Shown: in pieces, positions 11,632-22,905 of the stretch
Position numbering within the stretch: the stretch's first letter is position 1
How the letters are laid out: every line of letters starts with the position of its first letter
Source of the DNA: Cricetomys ansorgei
Lineage: Eukaryota > Chordata > Mammalia > Rodentia > Nesomyidae
Length of the DNA stretch: 64,000 bases
Direction: 5' to 3'
Assembly (NCBI GenBank): GCA_026225945.1
Contig: JAMJFZ010000852.1
Span: 310,001 to 374,000 of the forward strand
The notes under the pieces: generated by a model
What the model saw: only the letters and a program-made list of their open reading frames with translations
Database searches by the model: none
What the model was told of the DNA's origin: nothing
Translations under genes and position numbers: made by a program

Positions 11632-11869
11632 TTGGTTGCCTAAATGCAGCTAGAATCTGGACCTCTGTGTGGTTATAGACCTCTGTGTGGTATGAACCTC
11701 TGTGTGGTATGGACCTCTGTGTGGTATGGACCTCTGTGTGGTAGGTTAGGTTGTGAGGGAAGGTGAGCATCAGTCTGGGGTAACAAGGGAAAGGCAGGGA
11801 AAGAAGGCTTTCTAGGCAGGCATAGACCAGAAATAGGTGTGTGGGAGAATAGCATGCTGGGAATACCAT
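11632..11869 (-). repeat. Left arm of an inverted repeat (LTR-like), with expanded minisatellite
   Basis: Read on the minus strand, this 238-bp segment matches 12709-12878 on the plus strand nearly throughout, starting at ATGGTATTCCCAGCATGCTA and ending at the AGGCAACCAAA/AGGCAGCCAAC side. The length difference (about 68 bp) equals four extra 17-bp minisatellite units in this arm. The 167-codon minus frame and the 67-codon plus frame at 12709 share peptide sequence only because of this duplication. It may be an LTR fragment present twice in opposite orientations. Confidence 0.8.
11659..11743 (+). repeat. 17-bp minisatellite, five units
   Basis: Five head-to-tail copies of a unit close to GGACCTCTGTGTGGTAT, the first and second slightly diverged and the last two nearly identical. 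The partner arm at 12838-12853 holds a single copy, so the expansion occurred after the two arms separated. Confidence 0.9.
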
Positions 11870-12125
11870 TATCCATTCAAAACTCTCACTCCCTGGGGAA
11901 AGACTTATTCCTTACCCAGGTTCAGCTGAAAACCCTAGATTCTGAATGTGGGAAAGATGACGGCATGCTGAGGCCTGAGGATGGCAGAACAGTGAGTTTC
12001 TTGGCCAATGTTCTCCTTCCCATACTGCACTGCTTGAGTATGAAGGAGCCAGCCACATAGCAAAGCCAACAGGTGCAGACATAAAGCATGTTTAATGAAC
12101 CCATCTCTAACTAAAAACTAAACCA

Positions 12126-12245
12126 AGGGCTGGCAATATAGTTCAGTGTTATAGTACTTGCCGAGCATGAACAAGGTCATAGGTTCAATCTCAGTACTGA
12201 CATGTTTTTAAAAAGAAAGGAAAAAGAAAAAAAGAATTAGAAAAA
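12126..12245 (+). mobile_element. ID-family SINE
   Basis: A tRNA-derived ID core (GGGCTGGCAATATAGTTCAG...ACTTGCCGAGCATG...AGGTCATAGGTTCAATC) followed by an A-rich tail with G interruptions. The A and B box regions of the Pol III promoter are recognisable but diverged. Confidence 0.85.
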
Positions 12246-12271
12246 GGAACACAAAAAATTACTCTAATATA

Positions 12272-12530
12272 GGGCTGGTGGTTTGGCTTAGTCATAGAGC
12301 ACTTACCTAGTCTATGCAAGGTCCTCATTTCAATTCCTAGCATTAAAAGAAAGAAAACAGGTGAGAAGGGGAAGACAGCAATGGGGAGGAGTATTGGTGG
12401 TGTGGTGTAACCTGTAATTCCAGTTCTAGGGCGGTGGAGGCAGCAGGTTCAAAAGTTCAAGGTCATTCTCAACTACATAGTAAGTTTAAAGCTCATATGA
12501 GATAAGAAAGAGCCTATCTCAAAAATACCC
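12272..12530 (+). mobile_element. B4-type composite SINE (ID head plus B1-like body)
   Basis: A second ID-like head (GGGCTGGTGGTTTGGCTTAG...AGCACTTACCTAG) with an A-rich linker is followed by a B1-like body (CCTGTAATTCCAGTTCTAGG...GTTCAAGGTCATTCTCAA) ending in a short A-rich tail. This order is that of B4 elements; separate ID and B1 insertions are an alternative. Confidence 0.65.
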
Positions 12531-12708
12531 ATAGATGTTACTAGGTCAGTCACCTATGCAAATGTTCCTCTAGTGTATCAGTGTTCACAGAAACTAGAGA
12601 GTCCTCTCTTCTTACATCCAAGCATTCTGGAAGACTGCTTTTTGTAAACTCCCATTCTGGGATTCCTCAGCTCCAGTCAAACAGGATGGCCTCCTCCTAG
12701 CCCCTGCC

Positions 12709-12878
12709 ATGGTATTCCCAGCATGCTATTCTCCCACACACTTTTTTCTGGTCTGTGACTGCCTAGAAAGCCTTCTTTCTCTGCCTTTCCCTTGTTACCC
12801 CAGACTGATGCTCACCTTCCCTCACAACCTAACCTACCACACAGAGGTCCAGCTTCTAGCCCTGTTTAGGCAGCCAAC
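12709..12878 (+). repeat. Right arm of the inverted repeat (LTR-like)
   Basis: The plus-strand partner of 11632-11869, with one minisatellite unit instead of five. Downstream (to about 12990) lies GAGGCTATAAATCCCTC and a pyrimidine-rich TTTCTCTCCTGC stretch, which resembles an LTR promoter region. That similarity is suggestive only. Confidence 0.7.
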
Positions 12879-13209
12879 CAAGAATAGCAGAGCACATATG
12901 CCCTGCCAATGAGGCTATAAATCCCTCAGCTTTCTCTCCTGCACCTCAGCACAGATCCTGCTCAATAGACGTCTGGCAGGGAGGGCACAGATGTGGCAAT
13001 ACAGACATGGAGATCTGGGAAGATCATTATGTTGAATATCCCAAAAGGGTATGTACTCTGCTCTGTTCCCTATTACCCTGGCTGCTTGTACTTTTCAAGT
13101 CCTCGACAATTTATGGCACAGCAACAATCCCATTAGATTGGGGAAGAAGGTGTTCAAATTATGTCATTGTGCTGGAATGTGGGTGTTTTGAAGGCTGTTC
13201 CAAATGAAA

Positions 13210-14000
13210 GAGCCACTGGCCAGAACTGACAGTTTCCATTAGAATAGAATTTGCTTTGTAATTTCATTAACAGGAACAAGATTTTCCCAGTCTTCAGGTT
13301 GCTCATGGAATGAAGTGATAAATACCTGAAACAAAATTGAACCTAGACTTTGTAAAGGCTAAATATAGCTCTTTCAATGTATAATTAGAGTGTGTTTTGT
13401 ATATCTGAGGTAATCAATGAATGGAAATTTGATACCACAGAATCAAAGACAAGAAGCATTCTGGCTATATATGTAGCTAAAAGCAAGTGACTACTACATG
13501 ACGTAGCTTGAGACGCTAAGCAATGGATATACATTTGTATGGTGCGTATAAACATGATGGCTTTTCTTCTGTTACTCTGAGAAATCTTTGATAACTCACA
13601 TGTGAAATTAAAGGCATCTTATTCATTCAGTTATTTATTATTCTCTGTAAAATGAGTTAGGAATTTGTCCCGTGAATAATGTTAGCCATAATCGTTAATT
13701 TACTCCTATTCATTGGCAGTAATAAAAATGTACAAGGGGAGGCAGAAACATTATTATTTCTTGCTTGAAGTGCAATTTCATGTGGTGAGAAAAACATGTT
13801 AATATGCTGCAAAGTGCTACAGGAATTTAGTTCTCAAAGGAATGGCGGTATTAAATGTATTCTGACAAAAAGAAGCCTCAGAAGGGAAACATTTATCTTC
13901 ATAAAGTCATTCAATTTACTGAGCAGCATCATATTCTTCCTGCAATCTGCTCACTCCATTAAAGGCGAAGCTGTGGCACAGACTCTGTCACATGAGAACT
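13210..14000. promoter_or_regulatory. Candidate conserved non-coding element cluster
   Basis: Repeat-free AT-rich block with packed TAAT, ATTA and AACA-type cores (for example near 13380, 13620-13640 and 13695-13730). No coding potential or repeat is recognised. Conservation is inferred from texture only. Confidence 0.3.
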
Positions 14001-15600
14001 CCCTGCATTTCTGAAATGAGAAGAATGGGCTCATTCCCCCAAATAATGCCTTTTCCCTCCAAACCCACAGTCAGAAACCCAGCTGCACATATTCAGAGTC
14101 TATTAACTTCTTCCAAAATAAATAAATGGGTTATCGACAACTTCCTTCCTTTCACCACCAGAAGACACTTGTCCACACGACAATGAGAAAACAGATTTCA
14201 AATCTGTTCATTTCACTGTTTCAGGAAGCTCTTGGATCTGAAGGGAGTTGTCTTGAGATGGAGCCCAGGCAGGTCACAGAGCTCAGGGGCATCAGGATGG
14301 CATCAGTTGCTGTACGGAGCACTTTTGTCTGTGCACATATCCTAATAACAATGTCATATGTGTAACAGAATACAATGATTGATTCTTGGAAACTACAGAG
14401 AAGGGGTTCTGATTCTATGAAGTTACATGTTCGTCTTGTGTTTTTCATTAGATAGACATTGTTAATTAGCTAAAATAATGCAGAAATGCAAATAGATTCC
14501 AGAACTGAAGCTTTGATGCCAGATTGGACACACGGTAGTGAATATAAACAAATCAAATGGTTTTCATATAACATGATAACATTCCTCAGTTACCTGATTC
14601 ATTTCTTTTCAATGCTTTGTAAATAGTTACTCTTCTGGGCATGGGGACAAATATCCTATGTGTTCCTGTTATGATAAAGAATATGATTTCAAGTACCTTG
14701 CAAGAGAAGATGGAATATGAAGCACAAAATAAATACTGTTTTAAAAGGGATGCTCTGGGTAGTGATTTAAAAATCTAAGTGCAAGTTTATCTAGGGAAAA
14801 GCTTTTATCTGTATCTGAACAAAGTTTATCTTTAACTGAACAAAGAAAGCTAAGACTACCTCCACAGACACCAAAATCCATAGCTGGTGCTGTCCAAAAT
14901 GAATACAGAAGAGTAAGGCATTTGTTTCATGACATGAAAATGAGAAGGAAGCTGACTATAAATCCCAAGGAAACAGAAACAATGCCTTAATTAGTTACTA
15001 TTATAGTATTAGCACCCAACTCATAGCAGAGGCTCTGTAAATTTCTGTTAAGTTGTTAAAGAAAGGAAAGAATGTGAAGAAGCACTGCATGATCAGTTGG
15101 TGCCATTTCTAATCTCGTGTGTCAAGTTCTATTGGCTTGTCAAAAGTGGACTGCATTCTGTTAGCAGGATATATTTTGAAACATCTGAACTGGTAGAAAG
15201 AATCTTCAGTGATCAGCTCCTAGAATTCTGATAATCTGCCCTGAATGAAGATTAATTGTTTAAGGTCCTTCATGTGCTAATCATTTGACCCATGTTTTCA
15301 CTGAATCAACGAGGATTTTCAGAACGGCAAATGGTAGAATAATGCTGACACTTCATTTGTTTACACCAGACTTTGTTCTCAACTATGTTTATTGCAGTGA
15401 ACAAGATAGAAGATCTTGCCTCTGTAAATCCAATGGTCAGAAATGGGGAGTGTCATTAAATCCTTATCCAATGAAACAAATGGCTACACTGATGATAACA
15501 GCTCCAAATGAAAAAAGGCACACAGTGCTATGAGAATACAATATTTGAGAAACACCTTTAAGGATGAATAAAAATTAACTAGATTTAAAAAAGAAGGGAA
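14001..15600. other. No firm feature recognised
   Basis: Unique-looking sequence. A small local repetition of CTGAACAAAG lies around 14815-14845. Positions 15285-15440 have a faint ancient-repeat look (GCTGACACTTCATTT...AGTGAACAAGATAGAAG) that I cannot assign. Confidence 0.5.
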
Positions 15601-16110
15601 GTGTATTCCACAAAAAAGGGTCATGTTTAAAGAGAGGCCCAGAGGCACAAAGAAACATGTGTTTTCTGAGAAACCAAAATACAGCCTGAGGACATGGAGA
15701 ACAGAGAGAAAAGGGATGAGTAGATGAAGATGAGTCTGAGCTAGTCCAGGATACTCAGCTAATGTTAAGAATTTGGTCTAAGAATGGTAGAAGGTCTGAA
15801 AGATCTGAAAGTAGAGAATAGGGAGCTGATAAGATCTGGTTGTTAGAAGTTTCTTTTGGCAACATAGTGGACACAGGGGTGAAGTTGGGAGAAAAGGTGG
15901 GAAATCAACCAGGATAGTCATCTAGGTAAGAGATGGCTAATGTGGATTAGCAAAAAGAGTAAGACAAAGATACAGAAGCGGTGGAATCTACAAGGCTGGA
16001 GGTAACTTGGCTGTAGGCAACAAGAAGAGAGAAGATGGAAAAAATGACAGATTCTGGATTCAACAATTGAATGCACAAGAGTTCTCTCCACTGAGATAGG
16101 GCTGAGGAAG
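15600..16110 (+). repeat. Possible ancient mammalian interspersed repeat
   Basis: A purine-rich segment whose order of motifs (AGAGGCACAAAG...GATAAGATCTGGTT...CAACCAGGATAGTCATCTAGGTAAGAGAT...GAATCTACAAGGCT...GATTCTGGATTCAA) follows a common old mammalian repeat seen near other L2/ERVL debris. Strongly degraded; a database search is needed to name it. Confidence 0.4.
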
Positions 16111-16745
16111 AGATCATTTTTCCAATTCAGCTTTTGTCTTTAAAATTGAATCAAATTGGCTTACTGTACTATCCCTTCACCACCAATAAATAGCACAATA
16201 CTGTTCAGCCATTACAGTTTCACCATTAGATTTTCCAACTTTGCCACCAATATTTAAATTGTAGACATTCACAGTACACCAAAAAAGGGTCCAAGTGATT
16301 CCCTAAGCCCAATACAGTCTGATCAATGTATTGAAAGGGCTGTGAAACAATCAGATGATTCGGGAAATGATTTCCTATGTGTTCTTCATAACTCATTTGG
16401 CAAATTGCCAGCCATCTGGAGGTCATCATAGGAAGAGACAGGTTTCAAACATGGACTGTTAAAGAACTCAGTGTTTATCATCGCAATGATTCTGAAATAA
16501 TCTATGAAGAGAATAAATTGAGCAATCTTTGTCTGAGTTGAGTAAGGACAGAATGCTCTTTTAAAGAGGCGTTTGTTCCCACAAAGCAAGATCATTTGCT
16601 TTCAGCACCATTTTATTCAGCACTTATTAAAGAAACAAGACAGAATCTGACCTGGCCTCAAGCATAGATTTTGCAACACATCACACACACACATACAATG
16701 CATGTCGAAAAATTAATATACATTATCTCATTAACATTTTATATT
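16111..16745. other. No feature recognised
   Basis: Unique-looking sequence with a short CA patch at 16681-16697. Confidence 0.55.
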
Positions 16746-16749
16746 GAAG

Positions 16750-16888
16750 TTGTGCACAGTGGTGTATGCCTTTAATCCCAGCATTCAGGAAGCATAGATA
16801 GGAAGATCTCTGCGTGGTTGAGGCCACCCTGGTCTCCATGCGGTTGAGGCCAGCCTGGTCTACATAGTGAGTTTCAGGCCAGTTAAAG
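16750..16888 (+). mobile_element. B1 SINE with an internal tandem duplication
   Basis: The B1 head (GCACAGTGGTGTATGCCTTTAATCCCAGCATT) is followed by a middle that is duplicated: 16811-16838 and 16839-16864 both read close to TGCGGTTGAGGCCAGCCTGG plus TCTACA. The 3' part is cut off at GGCCAGTT and the B1 runs into the (TG)n tract instead of an A tail. Confidence 0.9.
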
Positions 16889-16892
16889 ATAT

Positions 16893-16893
16893 A

Positions 16894-16938
<45 letters not shown>

Positions 16939-16994
16939 TGTGTACACATACGTGTACATATGCATGTATACACATATACATATGTGTGTATGTA

Positions 16995-17047
<53 letters not shown>

Positions 17048-17048
17048 A
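16893..17048 (+). repeat. (TG)n microsatellite with alternating purine-pyrimidine centre
   Basis: Two long (TG)n runs (about 16897-16941 and 17001-17044) flank a mixed centre of GTACACATACGTGTACAT-type sequence that is almost entirely alternating purine-pyrimidine, including several small palindromes. Open frames reported on both strands here are artefacts of the repeat. Confidence 0.95.
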
Positions 17049-17199
17049 GTGTAATAGGAATTTAAAATTTCAAAGGAGTGACTCATCTCTGAACGTGGCC
17101 ATTACTGTCCTACCACTTTCTCAACACTGCTCTATACTACATTCTGTTACTGTTTGACTCTGGAGTTGTGAACTCCCCTCTTGTGACAGTTTTCAAAGA

Positions 17200-17530
17200 G
17201 AAACATTCCCCAATAGGCTTATGTATTTGAACACCTGGTTCCCAGTTCGTGGTGCTATTTGTGGAAGATATGAAAAGTTTAGGAAATGGAGCCTTGCTGG
17301 GGGTGAGTTTTAGGGGTTTATGCCCTTGCCCCACTTCCTATGCCTCCCTACTTTTTTTCTTTCCTTCCTGTATGTAGTATGTAGGTAGATATATGGTCAG
17401 ACATGTTCTTGTTCCTGCTGGCAGGCCATGCCTTTCACACCATTATGGACTCTAGCCCACTGCAACCATAAGCCAAAATAAAACATTCTAAGCTGCTTAT
17501 GTTTATGGTGTTTTATCACAACAAATCAAA
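17200..17530 (+). mobile_element. MaLR-like solo LTR
   Basis: Starts around CCAATAGGCTTATGTATTTG and ends with AAGCCAAAATAAAACATTCT, GCTGCTTATG and GTGTTTTATCACAACAA. The AATAAA signal plus this ending recurs in the copies at 47565-47910 and 55728-56063, and in inverse orientation at 23165-23513 and 60060-60440. The layout is that of MaLR-type LTRs; the exact family is not certain. Confidence 0.65.
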
Positions 17531-18418
17531 GTAAAAAATATACCTGTCTTTCTAGATTTAGTTTCTCAACCCCAAGTACATTTAAAACTCCAAGTATATT
17601 TACAAACATGCTTTCCCTATGAGCCTCAGCCTTTGCAGAACCTCCTCCCCTTGAGTGTTGGTGGTACACGTGAATGATATCTGTTACAGAATATGGCAGA
17701 AGTGGCAAGAAACCACACACACGATCATCTTATCACATGAAACTCCATCTTTGATGACCGAGAAGGGTTTTTTTTTCCCTTAATGCCTTAAGTACATTGT
17801 CATGTTGAGCAAGATGGTGTGACAAGGAATAGCACATAGCACATGACATCTGGCCTGTATCAGGTAAAATAAAATCCACCCAGAACCATAGAAATTATAT
17901 CTGCTGATAACCTAAGTGGACTTTTAACATGAACTCTTACTCGTGCAAACTTCCAGAAGAAAAACGAGCCCCAGTTAAATCCTTGATTTCAATCTTGTGG
18001 CATTGATGATAAAGGAAACCAACTTAATGTCTAGAATCTTAATCCACAGAATTTATGACATAGTGTGTATTGTTCTCAGCTTCTACATGAATTATATTTT
18101 ATATTTTGTTTTTCAGGTATGGATAATTAACTCAAAAGGCAAAGAATTAAGAGCTTATGGAAAACAAGGAGTCTAGAGAGAAAGTATGGGAGACTAATAG
18201 TGGGTAGAAAGATAAAGAACAAGCCCAGAAGCTCAATATGCTGTTTCAAATCTTCCATGTCTTAGCCTCTGCTTCCCAACTGCCATGCAAGTAAGCACAG
18301 TTTATGTTCTCTATTCCATTCACTCACACTCAAGAAGAACTATATACCAGGCTTCTTAGATTCCAAGTGAATGACACATGTAGTTGGGATTATCATTCCA
18401 TAGGGCTTCATGACAAGA
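17531..18418. other. No feature recognised
   Basis: Unique-looking sequence. Confidence 0.55.
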
Positions 18419-18419
18419 A

Positions 18420-19256
18420 TTTAAATTCCAAAGAGAAATGATTGACCATTTGTTTTAAAAGCAATCTTTTCCCTATCTCTTCCCAAGTTGGGGATCCCTC
18501 TCTGTAATTCTGATTCCCACTTCATATCACCTATCACTATCCACCCATTCCCATCCCAAGCTCCCCTGCCCACACATGGCCCCTTTATACTGTCCTGGTT
18601 GCCATAGTTATTCCATGTTGTATGCTCACATCTGAGGATTTCCATCTAGAAACCACAGATGAGAGAGGACAATATTTGTCTTTCTGGGCCTGGTTTGCCT
18701 CACTCATATAATCTTTTCTAGGCACACAGATTTACCTGCAAATTTCATGATACAGTAGTTTTGTGCAGCTGAATACTATTCTATTGTATATTTATACCAT
18801 ATTTTCATTATCCATTTATCTGTTAAATGACATTTAGGTTGTTTCCATTCCTTGGCTATTGTGCATAGGGCATCAATGAACATGACTGAGAAAGTTCTGT
18901 GGAGTAGGATGCTGAATCCTTTGGATATAAGCTAAAGAGTGGAGTAGCTGGGTCATATGGTATATTTATTTCTAGTGCTTATTATTCTCTATACTGATTT
19001 CCAAAGTGGCTGTCCCAATTTGCATTCCTAGCAACAATGAATCAGGGTTCCTCTTTCTCTATAACCTCACCAGCATTTGTTGTCATTTGTTTTGTTGATT
19101 TTTGCTATTTTGATCGGGGTGAAACGAAACCTCAAAGTTGTTTTAATTTGCATTTCCCTGGTTGCTAAGGATGATGAACACTTTTAGAGGAGTTTCTTGG
19201 CCATTTTTATTTCATCTATTGTGAATTCCCTGTTTATATCCCTAGATCATTTTTTA
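18420..19256 (-). mobile_element. LINE-1 fragment, ORF2 3' end and 3' UTR (antisense)
   Basis: The plus strand shows the antisense of the L1 3' end: the stretch ACATTTAGGTTGTTTCCATT...GGCTATTGTGCATAGGGCAT, then the ORF2 C-terminal region, where minus-strand reading gives the 'CAACAAATGCTGGTGAGG' and 'GGGAAATGCAAATTAAAAC' landmarks. Frames are broken and the element is 5'-truncated at about 19256. Positions 18421-18560 probably represent its 3' UTR. Confidence 0.85.
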
Positions 19257-19600
19257 AAGTGGGTCACCTAGGTCACCAAGGAGAAGGAAGAATGAGGAAG
19301 AAATAACAAGGTTGTTTCATAAAGCCTTGAGGAACCATATTATTTTATAGTTACCTAAACGTATACACAATACATATAAGTGTGTGAATGTACACATACA
19401 CACATATACATATCACACATACACACACAAATCTTAAAGGAAGTTACACCACTTTGGCTGGTAATGCTGACTGCACGAACCATAGACAAATAAAAACCAC
19501 AGTACCAGGCACGAAAAAAACTCCTTTTGAATGGTTGGTGAGTATAGTCAAAATTACTCTCAAAACAACATAGTTTATTGATGCAACCCTTGGTTGAATC
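19257..19600. other. No gene; short CA-rich patch
   Basis: Only an interrupted CA-rich patch at about 19384-19430 was seen. Confidence 0.6.
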
Positions 19601-21044
19601 TCAGGGGTTGACAGTGGGCCCCTTTGCTGAGGACACTGCACACTTAGGACACAGGATTCAGGTGATCCAAGCTGAGTCTAGTCTGAAAGCCTCCTAAGTG
19701 AGGTCCAGCTTCCATGGTTTCAGAAACTACTATGCAAGCTGCCAAAGGAGGGAAAGCAATTAAACAGCCCTACCCAAAGCAACACCTATAAACCATGATA
19801 ATTATCAGCATGGCAAGATATGCATAAAGGTACAATAAGTGACATTCATACGTCAGTAGCAACTAATAGTTATCTAATTGTACTTAAGGGCCACTCAATA
19901 GAAGGGAAACCATGCCTGGTACTGGAAACCCAGCTTCCCAAGGCTAGTGAGGTCAGGGGACATCGAAAATAATCTACCACCACCACTTTGCTAGACCAGT
20001 GTAATTTCTAACTATATTCAAAATCTTATTCTTATATCCACAGAAAAGTGTAGCTACAACTTCTCATCAAAGAAATCTCTCTTTAGATTGAATGGCAACA
20101 ATCACAGAAAACTATAACTGCACACAATTCAGAGATCAACAGATTGTGGGATTGGAAATCCTAACTGCAGAATCAATGTATATTATTAAGTTACATGAAT
20201 AATTTACTGAAAATAAATTAAGAACTTCATTATACTTTGTCATTTGTCCATCACACTAATCATCAAAAAGGAAATTAATTCATTAGAATAAGTATTGGTC
20301 AAATGAGGAAAATATCCACAAGAATCAACAAACTTCATTTTTCATGAGCCTATGACATACAGCACTGTTAAGAAATCTCCTGTCTTCATTTTTATGGAAA
20401 GACTCCCTTAACCAAATAAAAGATGATAAACTTTATCTATCAGAAGATGTGCACCTATCTAAGGAAAACAGAAATACCATTTCTTACTCAATGGTTGGTC
20501 ACACATTTTAAAGTTATGCATCACGGCCCTTGCTGTGGTTTGTGGATCCCCCTGCCCTACTTGAGCCACCCACCCATACACACTTCCCTCACCCCGCAAA
20601 CCAGCAAGGCTCCCACCCACTCTTGAAGCCCACCCACCACTCACCCTTTTCCTAACCTTCTCTCTCTTTCCCATTCATGTAACCACCACTCTGGCTCCAC
20701 TCACGCATCTGTTCCTCTGCACCCACAGTTCTGGAAACATCACCACAATCAGCATCAAAGATTGTAAATGCTGGACAATTAGGAAATCTTCTGTAAAACA
20801 GTCTCTTCTATAAATAGGTACACAAACAAGACCAGAACAATGGCAATATCAACGGACATGTTAATGTGAAAGAGGAAAATTTTTGTGGTGCCCCAACCCT
20901 AGACAAAGAACTACAGATAACTAGTGACTTCTAGGGAAAGGAGACTAAGTCAATTCCAGGGATGCGTCTACTTATTGGTTGTCCTATGCAGAGTGGTCAG
21001 CATTTAAACCAAATACACGCAACAAAAATGTATAGAGAAAGTTT

Positions 21045-21090
<46 letters not shown>

Positions 21091-21305
21091 AAGAGAGAGG
21101 GGGAGAGATAGATAGATAGATATGTATATATGTATATATATATGCATACAAATACATATATTCATATATGTAACAAAAATAATGAAAAATAGGTTATCAA
21201 GTTAAGAGTGGGGACATGGGAGGGACTCAAGGGAGAGTAGCTAGGAAGGGCTGGGGGACAGGAAAGAGAAAAAGGAAAGTGGTATAATTCTATTTCAACT
21301 AAAAA
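19600..21305 (+). mobile_element. LINE-1 3' UTR region (old rodent L1), partly uncertain
   Basis: 19860-20200 (CCATGCCTGGTACTGGAAACC...CACCACTTTGCTAGACCAGTG...CTTCTCATCAAAGAAA) and 20830-21300 (GCAATATCAACGGACATGTT...GGTGCCCCAACCC...GGTTGTCCTATGCAGAGTGG...AACAAAAATAATGAAAAATAGG...GACATGGGAGGGACT) match the 3' UTR of an Lx-like L1 in order. The stretch between about 20270 and 20820 is less certain and may be unrelated. The tail is followed directly by a B1. Confidence 0.65.
21048..21087 (+). repeat. (TA)n microsatellite inside the L1 tail
   Basis: About 20 TA units, followed by GAGA and GATA units and a second TATATG patch to about 21170. Confidence 0.95.
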
Positions 21306-21313
21306 TATAGTCA

Positions 21314-21466
21314 GTTAGGGCAATGGTGGCACATGCCTTTATTACCAGCACTCAGGAGGCAGAGGCAGGCAGATCTCCATGAGTTTGAGTCCAACCTGGT
21401 CTCCAGAGTGAGTTCCAGGACAGTCAGAGTTACAGCAGAGAAACTCTGTCTCAAAAAACCAAAATA
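21314..21466 (+). mobile_element. B1 SINE, full length
   Basis: Complete diverged B1: GGGCAATGGTGGCACATGCC...AGCACTCAGGAGGCAGAGG...CCAACCTGGTCTCCAGAGTG...AAACTCTGTCTCAAAAAACC and an A tail. A target duplication is plausible: AAAAATATAGTCA just upstream and AAAATGTAGTCAA just downstream. Confidence 0.92.
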
Positions 21467-22370
21467 AAATGTAGTCAAAAATAAATTAAATAAAATGCCA
21501 TCTTCTGAGCCATATAGACACATTTTTAATGAGTAGATTTTGAGCAGAGCCCAGGTAAACAAATGCCTCAAGCAATTGTTAGGCAACTTCTCCAGGACCA
21601 TACTTTAAACATTGCCCTACAGGATCAATGTTCAACCTCTTCCACATAAGTAATGAGACATAGCTTACATTTTAAGAGGCTTACCTTAATTATTACACAC
21701 AGAATGGACTTTGGGGGGGGGCAGTAGAACCAGAGTGCCATCAAGAAATTGCAGCTACGGTAGGAAGGATGATAGTGCCTTGACCGGAAAGAAATGACAG
21801 ATGCAACAGAGAGAAATGTGATCGCTATGTTATGGAGGGGAAGCCAAGAGAGCTTGCTATTGATTTTAATGTGAGTAACAGAGCAATGTATTGAGTATGC
21901 TATAAGTCATTATTATGATTATGATTATAAAATCACATGCCCATTACAATTGTGAAAAACTCACAGCATGATAATCATTAAAGGGAAAGAACAGGTATAT
22001 CTAAATCAATTTTCCCATAAAAATAAATTAAGTAGACAATTTTAACTCGTTGGTTCCTTTAAATCAATAAGTGTCCATTATCTTTATGAATCAATTGTTT
22101 AAATATCATTATTCAGATAGAAATGTAAAAGTAGCTGCTTGTTTATGAGATATATAACTTCTCCCAGTGATATCTACTTAATTCAGATTGTTTCAAACTG
22201 GTCATAAAGTCTTTCAGAGAAGGATCATAAAGTTCTAAAGCCTACAAATCTGGATAAGAATTTCTCTTCTGTATGCAAATCAGGGGAATCCTGAAGAGTT
22301 AAGTATATAACTAATTGTCAAAGAATGATTTCCTGAGTGGGCCAGACAGGAAACCTTCTGTTGAATATTT
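21467..22370. other. No feature recognised
   Basis: Unique-looking AT-rich sequence with a nine-base G run at about 21713. Confidence 0.55.
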
Positions 22371-22483
22371 GACTCTCTGTCTCTGTCTTTCTCTGTCTCT
22401 CTGTCTCTCCCTGTCTCTGTCTCTCTCTCTGTCTTTCTGTCTGTCAGTCTCTCTCTCTGTATCTCTCTCTCTCTCGTTCTCTT
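22371..22483 (+). repeat. (CTCTGT)n-type pyrimidine-rich microsatellite
   Basis: Mixed CT and CTGT units over about 110 bp. The long frames on both strands here are repeat artefacts. Confidence 0.95.
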
Positions 22484-22699
22484 CATCTAGACTATTTTTG
22501 TCTTCCTTAATCTTTACAATGATAAGGTATAAACAATTTTCATCTTCATTCTCAATTCAGTAGCTTATTTTATAAAGGTTAGGAATATAAATGATCAATA
22601 AACAATTCCCAATGTTCAATCACATCAATAATTTTAAAACTTACTTTTAACATAATTTTAGGTATAAATTTGAGAAATAAGAATATTTCATTATAATAT

Positions 22700-22905
22700 C
22701 CTGAAATCGGTGCATATTTATGGGAATACTCATTCATGCCATTGGTAAAAGCAGAAATTGATAGTCATTTGGGAAAAACAATTTAGATGCACCAATCACT
22801 CCAAAGTGCTCATGTCCTTTAGCCATTGTTCTGAATTCTAAGCATCCAATCTAAAGAACTTACTAGAAAAAAGAAATATTCATGTACAAGAAAATCCATT
22901 ACTTC
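22700..22905 (+). mobile_element. Ancient LINE-1 (L1M-like) fragment
   Basis: Degraded ORF2 3'-end pattern: GTAAAAGCAGAAATTGATAG, CATTTGGGAAAAACAATTTA, CCTTTAGCCATTGTTCTGAA, then AAAGAACTTACTAGAAAAAAG. Too diverged for subfamily assignment. Confidence 0.45.

Noticed and set aside
11366..11869. 167-codon minus-strand open frame, the longest in the window
   Set aside because: It runs through a minisatellite whose 17-bp units are translated as shifting peptide repeats, and it shares sequence with 12709-12912 only because of the inverted repeat. No domain, no promoter.
12126..12210. Possible tRNA gene (A and B box-like sequence)
   Set aside because: It is the tRNA-derived head of an ID SINE and has an A-rich tail; the cloverleaf is not preserved.
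16723..17086. Open frames rich in His-Thr and Val-Cys on both strands
   Set aside because: Translated dinucleotide repeat.
22280..22563. Arg-Glu-rich and Ser-Leu-rich frames
   Set aside because: Artefacts of the CTCTGT pyrimidine tract.
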